Shown here in pieces: positions 7,334 through 12,677 of a stretch of 17,715 nt of DNA. Origin of the DNA: an uncultured bacterium (GTDB taxonomy: Bacteria; Actinomycetota; Actinomycetes; S36-B12); assembly GCA_903908025.1 (NCBI GenBank), contig CAIVQM010000349.1:1-17715 (forward strand), in the 5' to 3' direction. Below the pieces are notes generated by a model that saw nothing but the letters and a program-made list of their open reading frames with translations, made no database searches and had not been told where the DNA came from. Every line of letters begins with the position of its first letter. Position 1 is the first letter of the stretch. Made by a program: the position numbers and the translations under genes.

Positions 7334-8271
7334 GCCCGACGTCGCCGAACGCCTTCGAGGTGCTGTGCCAGACGCGCACCCGGCCGGTCGTCACCGCCGA
7401 ATTCCCGTCCTTCGACGGCGGCACCCTCGATGACATTCGCGCCGCAGCAGAGAAGCTCGCGCCCTGGGTTGATGCCATCAACGTCACCGACAACCCCGCG
7501 GCACACGCGCACGCCTCCAACACCGCTATGGCAATCGCGCTCACCCAACTCGGCTTCAATCCGATCCTGCAGGTGGTCTGCCGCGACAAGAACCGGCTGG
7601 CGATCCAGTCCGACATCGTCGGTGTCTCCATGTTCGGCGTGCAGAACATCTGCGCGCTCACCGGTGATGACGTCACAGCCGGGGATGAGCCCGAAGCCCG
7701 ACGCGTCTATGACCTCGATGGTCCACAGCTCATCAAGGTGGCCACGATCATGGGCACGGGCATGTACCTGTCGGGCCGGAAGATGAAGACTGCTCCCCAT
7801 CTCTTCGTCGGTGCCGTCGAGAACCCCACGGCTCCCCCTCTGGAGTACCGCGCAGAGCGGGCCCTGAAGAAGGTCAATGCCGGCGCCCGCTTCCTGCAGT
7901 TGCAGATCCACTACCGCCCTGAACAGCTCGAGGCCTTCATTGCCGCATGCGTCGCAAACGGCGTGGCTGAGCGCGCGGCCATCCTGCCGACCGTGTGCCT
8001 CACCAAGGCAGCCCGCGCCCTCAGCTTCATGAACGACAGCGTCCCCGGCATCAGCGTGCCCGCCGCGACGATCGAGCGGGTCGCGACCAGTGTCGATCCC
8101 AAGGAGGAGTCCTACCAACTCGTCCGAGAGCTGGCCGAGCATGCCCTGTCGATCCCGGGCGTTGCCGGACTCCACATCACCGACTTCCGGCACGACGACA
8201 GCGTTCGACGCCTCACGGAAGACCTAGCCATCGGCCCACGCTTCGAGGAGCAGCATGCACACAGTGCTTAG
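7330..8271 (+). CDS. metF: Methylenetetrahydrofolate reductase (MetF), probably running in the oxidative direction
   Basis: FAD-dependent TIM-barrel enzyme of 313 aa, near the E. coli MetF length. AEFPSFDG holds Glu24, at the place of the catalytic Glu of the EFFPP motif, and ALTGDD holds the Asp that corresponds to the flavin/folate-site Asp of family members. ATG 7330 is preceded by GGAGG at 7318-7322 and overlaps the metV stop; the upstream frame from 7000 lies inside metV. It is followed by the methyl-THF:corrinoid methyltransferase with a 17-nt overlap. In most bacteria MetF makes methyl-THF for methionine. In this setting it most likely oxidises methyl-THF from betaine demethylation to methylene-THF; this direction is inference. 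Confidence 0.9.
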   Translation: MSPTSPNAFEVLCQTRTRPVVTAEFPSFDGGTLDDIRAAAEKLAPWVDAINVTDNPAAHAHASNTAMAIALTQLGFNPILQVVCRDKNRLAIQSDIVGVSMFGVQNICALTGDDVTAGDEPEARRVYDLDGPQLIKVATIMGTGMYLSGRKMKTAPHLFVGAVENPTAPPLEYRAERALKKVNAGARFLQLQIHYRPEQLEAFIAACVANGVAERAAILPTVCLTKAARALSFMNDSVPGISVPAATIERVATSVDPKEESYQLVRELAEHALSIPGVAGLHITDFRHDDSVRRLTEDLAIGPRFEEQHAHSA

Positions 8272-9130
8272 TTCGGCGACCAAGACGATCACGATCGGTC
8301 ACGACCAGCCGTTCTGCATCATCGGCGAGCGCATCAACCCGACGGGTCGCAAGAAGTTCCAGGAGCAGCTCCGCGCAGGCGACTACTCGGCGATCGAGGC
8401 CGACGTGGTTGCACAGGTCGCAGGCGGTGCGACGATGCTCGACGTCAACATGGGGGCACCCATGATCGACGAGCCCGAGGCGCTCGCCGCCGCCGTCACG
8501 CTCATCCAGCAGCTCACGGATCTGCCGCTGTGCATCGACTCGTCCGTCGTCGAGGCACTCGAGGCGGGCCTGGCCGTCTACCAGGGCAAGGCGCTGGTCA
8601 ACTCCATCACGGCCGAGACCGAGCGGATGGATCTCATCCTGCCGCTGGTGAAGAAGTACGGCGCGGCCATCATCGCTCTCCCGAACGACGAGTTCGAGAT
8701 CCCCGAGGAGCCTGCGCGCCGCCTCGAGTTGACGAAGGTGATCGTGGACTACGCGACAACGAAGTACGGCATCCCGATCGAGGACATCGTCATCGATCCG
8801 CTTGCGATGCCGATCGGCGCCGACTCGACGATGGTCGTGCGCACGCTGGAGACCATCCGTCTGATCAAGGAGCATGTTGGCGTCAACATGACTCTCGGCG
8901 CCTCCAACGTCTCCTTCGGCATGCCGGACCGGCACACCCTCAACTCGGTGTTCCTGCCCATGGCGATGACGGCCGGCCTGACCAGCGCGATCATGGATTC
9001 CCGCACGGCGCAGGTCGTCACGGCCGTCCGGGCTGCCGACCTGATGAACGGCAATGATGAGTGGGGCGCCAACTGGATCGCCGCACACCGCGCACGCCAG
9101 GCTGCTGCCGCGGCCGCTGCAGCCGAATAG
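8255..9130 (+). CDS. Methyltetrahydrofolate:corrinoid methyltransferase (dihydropteroate synthase-like, AcsE/MtgA type)
   Basis: Pterin-binding TIM-barrel protein of 291 aa that moves a methyl group between a corrinoid protein and THF. Visible family motifs are GERINPTGRKKF (24-35), the LDVNMGAP segment, CIDSS, LVNSI, and GASNVSFGMPDR, in the order expected for the MeTr/AcsE family. The C terminus is a short alanine-rich tail. The ATG at 8255 lies 5 nt after GAGGAG and overlaps metF by 17 nt, so translation is probably coupled. By context the enzyme takes the methyl from the corrinoid protein at 6282-6947 and gives methyl-THF to MetF. Operation in the opposite direction, as in acetogenesis, is unlikely because no CODH/ACS genes are in the window. 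Confidence 0.92.
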   Translation: MHTVLSSATKTITIGHDQPFCIIGERINPTGRKKFQEQLRAGDYSAIEADVVAQVAGGATMLDVNMGAPMIDEPEALAAAVTLIQQLTDLPLCIDSSVVEALEAGLAVYQGKALVNSITAETERMDLILPLVKKYGAAIIALPNDEFEIPEEPARRLELTKVIVDYATTKYGIPIEDIVIDPLAMPIGADSTMVVRTLETIRLIKEHVGVNMTLGASNVSFGMPDRHTLNSVFLPMAMTAGLTSAIMDSRTAQVVTAVRAADLMNGNDEWGANWIAAHRARQAAAAAAAAE

Positions 9131-9146
9131 GGAGCACACACCGCTG

Positions 9147-11012
9147 ATGGACCCCCAGCACGAGTCCACCGAGCTCCACCCCCCAGCCGTTGCACGCGTC
9201 GATCTCGCCTTCGAGCCGTCCGGGAAGAGCGTTCGCGTGCCCACGGGCGTATCGGTCTTCGACGCCGCCAGCTGGAATGGCATCGCGATCGACTCCACAT
9301 GTGGCGGACACGGCACGTGCAAGAAGTGCAAGGTGCAGGTTCTCGAGGGAACGGTGCCCGTCGGCCGTCTGGACTCGCGGGCCTTCAACCCCACGGAGCT
9401 GGCAGACGGCTGGCGCCTCGCCTGCATCGCCAATGCGACATGCGATCTGCGCATCCACGTCCCGCCCCTGACCACCCGGCCGAAGGCCGCCACCGTCGGT
9501 GTCGGTCGTCAGGTGATCCTGCGACCGTCCGTCGTCAAGCGCCACATCACGATGACGGATCCCACCCTCACCGACCAGCGTCCCGATTCGCGACGCGTGC
9601 TCGACGAGATCACCGACCTGACGGAGAACATCGACCCGCACGTACTGCGCGAGTTGCCGCGCATCCTGCGCGCCAACAACTTCGATGTCACCGCCGTCGT
9701 CGTCGATGACATGCTCGTGGCTGTCGAGCCCGGCGACACGTCCGAGCGGCTCTTCGGAATCGCGTGCGACCTCGGCACGACCACTGTCGTGGCGACCCTG
9801 CTCGATCTCTCGACGGGCACACCGCTGGCCGTGGCGTCGATGCTCAACAAGCAGCAGCCGTTCGGGGCGGATGTCATCAGCCGCATCAGCGCCACCATGC
9901 TCGATCCGAATGCGCTCGACAAGCTGCAGCAACTCGCCCACGAGACCCTCGCCGAACTCGCGGCGGAGGTCTGCGCCGAGGCCGACATCGACCCGAACGA
10001 GATCTACGAGGTCGCCATCGCTGGCAACGCCACCATGACGCAGATTGCCCTCGGCATCGATCCCGAGCCGCTCGGCGTCGCGCCCTTCATCCTCGCCACC
10101 GAGACCTACCCGACCATGCTCGCGAGCGATTTGGGCTTCGCGCTCAACCCGCGAGCGCGGGCCTTCCTGTTCCCCGCCCTCGGGGCCTACGTCGGCGGCG
10201 ACATCATCGCCGGCGCCCTCGCCACGGGGATGGACCGCGATAAGCGCCTGCGCCTGTTCATCGACATCGGCACGAACTGCGAGATCGTGCTCGGTGACGG
10301 CGAGCGCCTGATGGCCACGGCCGCCCCCGCCGGTCCCGCCTTCGAGGCGGCGTCCATCAAGTGCGGCATGCGTGCGGCCCCAGGAGCGATCGAGGTCATC
10401 ACGATTGACGATGAGGGTGTTCACCTGCAGGTCATCGGCGATGTCCATCCGGTCGGACTCTGCGGCTCCGGACTCGTCGACGCCGTGGCCGAGCTCGTTC
10501 GCATCGGCATCATCGACGCCAGCGGCCGGTATATCCCTGAGGAGTCGGCCGCCGAACTCCTACCGCTGCTGGCCCCGCGACTCACCCAGCTCAACGGCGA
10601 GCGCATCTTCACCCTGTCCGCCGAGACCGATGAGCACGAAGCCGTCTACCTCAGCCAACGTGATGTGCGTGAACTGCAGTTCGCGAAGGCCGCGATCTCG
10701 ACCGGCTGGAAGCTGCTCGTCGAGGAGTTCGGAGCCGATCCGGCCGACATCCAGCAGGTGCTGCTCGCCGGCTCGTTCGGCACCTATCTCTCGGCACGCA
10801 ACGCCGTGGCGATCGGGCTGGTCCCGCCCATCCCCGTGCTGCGCATCGTCAGCGCAGGGAACGTCGCCGGTGAGGGCGCGAAGATGTCACTTCTCTCCGG
10901 TCCTGAACGCCACGGTGCCGCCGCACTCATCCGTGAGATCGAGTACCTCGAGCTGTCCGATCGCACCGACTTCAACGACCGGTTCGTCGATGAGCTCGCC
11001 TTCCCCGTCTGA
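9147..11012 (+). CDS. RACo-like reductive activator of corrinoid protein: [2Fe-2S] ferredoxin domain plus ASKHA (DUF4445) domain
   Basis: Fusion protein of 621 aa, close to the roughly 630 aa of characterised RACo. N-terminal plant-type ferredoxin domain with Cys52, Cys58, Cys61 and Cys93 (C-x5-C-x2-C-x31-C) for one [2Fe-2S] cluster; a linker of about 105-200; then an ASKHA ATPase domain with phosphate loops at IACDLGTTTVV (206-216) and FIDIGTNCEIV (372-382), later CGSGLVDAV and AGSFGTYL. Family role: uses ATP to drive low-potential reduction of inactive Co(II) corrinoid back to Co(I). It should keep the corrinoid protein of this operon active, which matters most in an oxygen-exposed cell. 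ATG 9147 is chosen because the upstream part of the frame lies in the preceding gene; GGGAG at 9130-9134 is rather distant. It overlaps the DUF1638 gene by 23 nt. Confidence 0.91.
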   Translation: MDPQHESTELHPPAVARVDLAFEPSGKSVRVPTGVSVFDAASWNGIAIDSTCGGHGTCKKCKVQVLEGTVPVGRLDSRAFNPTELADGWRLACIANATCDLRIHVPPLTTRPKAATVGVGRQVILRPSVVKRHITMTDPTLTDQRPDSRRVLDEITDLTENIDPHVLRELPRILRANNFDVTAVVVDDMLVAVEPGDTSERLFGIACDLGTTTVVATLLDLSTGTPLAVASMLNKQQPFGADVISRISATMLDPNALDKLQQLAHETLAELAAEVCAEADIDPNEIYEVAIAGNATMTQIALGIDPEPLGVAPFILATETYPTMLASDLGFALNPRARAFLFPALGAYVGGDIIAGALATGMDRDKRLRLFIDIGTNCEIVLGDGERLMATAAPAGPAFEAASIKCGMRAAPGAIEVITIDDEGVHLQVIGDVHPVGLCGSGLVDAVAELVRIGIIDASGRYIPEESAAELLPLLAPRLTQLNGERIFTLSAETDEHEAVYLSQRDVRELQFAKAAISTGWKLLVEEFGADPADIQQVLLAGSFGTYLSARNAVAIGLVPPIPVLRIVSAGNVAGEGAKMSLLSGPERHGAAALIREIEYLELSDRTDFNDRFVDELAFPV

Positions 11013-11652
11013 CGACGCGCGCATCGCGATCATCGCGTGCGGTGCACTCAGCGTCGACATCTCGATGATCTGCGAGCAACAGGGCTGGGCCGTCGACATC
11101 CATCCGCTTCCCCCGCTGCTGCACAACCGACCCGAGCAGATCGCTCCCTCCGTCGAGGCACAGGTTGCTGAGCTGGCCCCGCGCTACGAGCGCATTGCGA
11201 TCGGCTACGCCGACTGCGGCACCTACGGTGCTCTCGACGAGGTGTGTGAACGGCTCGGAGTCGTCCGGCTGCCTGGCTCGCACTGCTACGACGTCTATGC
11301 CGGTGCCGACGTCATCACGGAGTTGTCGGCTGCCGAGCCGGGCACCTACTTCCTCACGGATTTCCTGGCAGCGGGTTTCGAGCGTCTGGTCTGGCGTGAG
11401 CTCGGCCTCGACCGCCACCCGGAACTGCTGCCGGACTACTTCCGGCACTACACGCGCGTGGTGTGGCTGGCGACCCGGCGGACCCCCGACCTCGAACGTG
11501 CGGCCACCCGCGCAGCGGAGCGCCTCGGCCTGCCCCTGCAGATCCGCGACGTCGGTGGTCTGGCGGCTGCCGGCGCGGGCAACGGTGCGGGTCCAGACGC
11601 CGGTGCCGGTGGCCTGACCGCAGCCCTGGCCACCCTCCTCCAACCCCGTTGA
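10990..11652 (+). CDS. DUF1638 domain protein, unknown function, corrinoid operon member
   Basis: Protein of 220 aa with DUF1638-like segments: IIACGALSVDI (14-24, Cys17), YADCGTYG (73-80, Cys76) and GSHCYDVYAG (97-105 region, Cys99). The three conserved cysteines suggest a metal or cofactor site. No signal peptide or membrane helix is seen. Genes of this family are, to my knowledge, often found beside MttB-type, corrinoid and RACo-like genes, but no reaction is established. ATG 10990 lies inside the end of the RACo-like gene with a 23-nt overlap, and the DUF1638 fold starts soon after. The last 27 residues are a Gly/Ala-rich linker followed by GLTAALATLLQPR; this end and the stop codon are duplicated 202 bp downstream. 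A longer frame from 10372 is a shadow of the previous gene. Confidence 0.88.
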   Translation: MSSPSPSDDARIAIIACGALSVDISMICEQQGWAVDIHPLPPLLHNRPEQIAPSVEAQVAELAPRYERIAIGYADCGTYGALDEVCERLGVVRLPGSHCYDVYAGADVITELSAAEPGTYFLTDFLAAGFERLVWRELGLDRHPELLPDYFRHYTRVVWLATRRTPDLERAATRAAERLGLPLQIRDVGGLAAAGAGNGAGPDAGAGGLTAALATLLQPR

Positions 11653-11708
11653 GCGGCGGCCTGTGGGGGTATTTCAGGCGCCGGACACCCCCACCACCCG
11701 CCACTCAA
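11611..11708 (+). repeat. 98-bp direct repeat, copy 1 (end of DUF1638 gene plus palindrome)
   Basis: Spans the last 13 codons and stop of the DUF1638 gene and the following palindrome. It matches 11813-11910 at 94 of 98 positions by eye. Two of the four differences lie in the coding part, and both are at third codon positions (ACC/ACG and CTG/CTC). Confidence 0.93.
11649..11708. terminator. Long imperfect palindrome overlapping the DUF1638 stop codon; possible terminator or palindromic repeat
   Basis: Arms 11649-11670 and 11687-11708 pair at 18 of 22 positions, including a GTGGGGGT/ACCCCCAC block, around a 16-nt loop containing GGCGCC. The TGA stop codon (11650-11652) is inside the left arm. 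There is no T-tract after it, so it is not a classic intrinsic terminator; GC-rich bacteria can use hairpins without one. It could equally be a dispersed palindromic element, and transcript arrest here is inference. Confidence 0.6.
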
Positions 11709-11812
11709 CGAAAGGGTCAGAGGCTGAACGAGCCGTCCTCGAGCGTGCGGGTGCCGGTGCAGGTGCGGGTGCCGGTGCAGACGACGGTGCGGGTGCCGGT
11801 GCGGCGTCCGGC
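11709..11812. repeat. Low-complexity GC-rich spacer with three 16-bp repeats; decayed copy of the DUF1638 3' end
   Basis: Three exact copies of GTGCGGGTGCCGGTGC lie at 11745-11760, 11763-11778 and 11787-11802. In the frame that runs into repeat copy 2, the segment reads LERA (11738-11749) followed by alternating Gly/Ala and then GLTAALATLLQPR. The DUF1638 protein has LERA and the same C terminus, so this looks like a partial tandem duplication of that gene's end, shifted to another frame. It has no credible start or ribosome binding site of its own. Confidence 0.65.
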
Positions 11813-11854
11813 GGCCTGACGGCAGCCCTCGCCACCCTCCTCCAACCCCGTTGA
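11738..11854 (+). pseudogene. Duplicated C-terminal fragment of the DUF1638 gene
   Basis: The frame ending at the TGA 11852-11854 encodes LERA, a Gly/Ala-rich stretch and GLTAALATLLQPR, matching the C terminus of the upstream DUF1638 protein. The remaining 160 or so residues of the family are missing. It is in a different frame from the intact gene (stop codons begin at 11650 and 11852, a 202-nt offset), so simple readthrough would not join the two. The upstream ATG at 11663 lies inside the palindrome and is not a believable start. Confidence 0.6.
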
Positions 11855-11910
11855 GCGGCGGCTTGTGGGGGTATTTCAGCCGCCGGACACCCCCACCACC
11901 CGCCACTCAA
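11813..11910 (+). repeat. 98-bp direct repeat, copy 2
   Basis: Second copy of 11611-11708 at an offset of 202 bp. It carries the same terminal codons, stop codon and palindrome, and lies directly upstream of the GntR gene promoter. Confidence 0.93.
11851..11910. terminator. Second copy of the imperfect palindrome; possible terminator upstream of the gntR gene
   Basis: Arms 11851-11872 and 11889-11910 repeat the structure at 11649-11708, again without a T-tract. A second hairpin here would help insulate the GntR-led operon from the corrinoid operon, if these structures stop transcription. Confidence 0.55.
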
Positions 11911-11935
11911 AGGGGTGGCGGGGAGTGCTGATAAC

Positions 11936-11950
11936 TGATATATCTATTCC
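11936..11950 (+). promoter_or_regulatory. Probable leaderless promoter and GntR-type operator for the gntR gene
   Basis: An AT-rich patch stands out in GC-rich DNA. TATCTA at 11941-11946 could be a -10 whose transcription start would fall at or next to the GTG at 11951, and no ribosome binding site precedes that GTG, as in leaderless actinobacterial genes. The patch contains the perfect palindrome GATATATC (11937-11944), which resembles AT-centred FCD/GntR operators and would suit autoregulation. No clear -35 is visible. Confidence 0.5.
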
Positions 11951-12619
11951 GTGACCGCCGCCATGCTCGTCGAACCGGATCTCACGGGCGACGAATCCCT
12001 CGCCGAGCGGGCCTACCGGGACATCCGCCGCCTCATCGTCACCCTCGAGCTCCCGCCCGGCGCGGTCATCAGCGAACCCGAGCTGCAGTCCCAGTTGGGC
12101 GTCGGCCGTACCCCCGTCCGCGAGGCGCTCCACCGGCTCTCGAACGAGCACCTGGTCGACGTCTACCCGCGGCGCGGGATGTTCGTCGCCGCCCTCGACA
12201 CCCGCGACCTGACCGCCATCTCGGAGCTCCGCGAGGAACTCGAGCCCTTCGCCGCCCGTCTCGCGGCCGAGCGCCGCACCGACGAGGACCTCGCGGTGAT
12301 CGACGCGCTGCTTGAGGCCATGGCCGCCACCGGTGATGACCCGGACATGCGCGATCTGATCGAACTCGACCAGCGCGTGCACCATCACGTCTACCGCTGC
12401 GCGCACAACGAGTACGTGCAGGCCGTACTGGAGCAGCACTACATGCACGCCCTGCGCATCTGGTTCGTCGCCCTCGACAAGGTCACGCACCTGCACCAGG
12501 CGATGGCCGAGAACCGCGACATCCTGCTGGCAATCCGCGACGGGAATGCCGACGGAGCCGCCGCCATCATGTCCACGCACGTTGAGGGCTTCGAAGCAGA
12601 CGTCCGTCGATCCATCTGA
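11951..12619 (+). CDS. GntR-family transcriptional regulator, FCD (FadR) subgroup
   Basis: Regulator of 222 aa, normal for the family. Winged helix-turn-helix at about 16-80, with the characteristic segment LGVGRTPVREALHRLSNE (49-66); a C-terminal all-helical FCD ligand domain at about 88-215, whose LDQRVHHHVYRCAHNEY segment supplies Asp and His residues of the kind that bind metal in FCD proteins. The GTG start at 11951 has no ribosome binding site and sits just after a -10-like sequence, so a leaderless transcript is likely; an ATG at 11963 is the alternative start. It precedes the dimethylglycine dehydrogenase-type gene by 58 nt and probably controls the oxidative demethylation half of the pathway. 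The ligand is unknown. Confidence 0.92.
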   Translation: MTAAMLVEPDLTGDESLAERAYRDIRRLIVTLELPPGAVISEPELQSQLGVGRTPVREALHRLSNEHLVDVYPRRGMFVAALDTRDLTAISELREELEPFAARLAAERRTDEDLAVIDALLEAMAATGDDPDMRDLIELDQRVHHHVYRCAHNEYVQAVLEQHYMHALRIWFVALDKVTHLHQAMAENRDILLAIRDGNADGAAAIMSTHVEGFEADVRRSI

Positions 12620-12677
12620 ACCCCATGACCGCACCAACCGACGCACAACCGACACCGCACCACACGAGAGGGAAGCA

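Noticed and set aside
9103..9130. Alanine-codon run at the end of the methyltransferase gene as a repeat element
   Set aside because: It is a short in-frame Ala-rich C-terminal tail using varied alanine codons, common in GC-rich genomes.
8213..9493. 426-codon open frame on the minus strand
   Set aside because: Antisense to metF, the methyltransferase and the RACo-like gene; crosses three real gene boundaries.
9018..10448. 476-codon open frame on the minus strand
   Set aside because: Antisense shadow of the RACo-like gene, rich in Arg, Asp, Gly and His with no domain signs.
11663..11854. Possible small Gly/Ala-rich protein gene
   Set aside because: Its start codon sits inside the palindrome, it has no ribosome binding site, and its end is a copy of the DUF1638 C terminus; treated as a duplicated fragment.
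11709..11950. Insertion sequence or transposon remnant between the two operons
   Set aside because: No transposase fragment and no target-site duplication that I can identify; the repeats are better explained by tandem duplication of a gene end.
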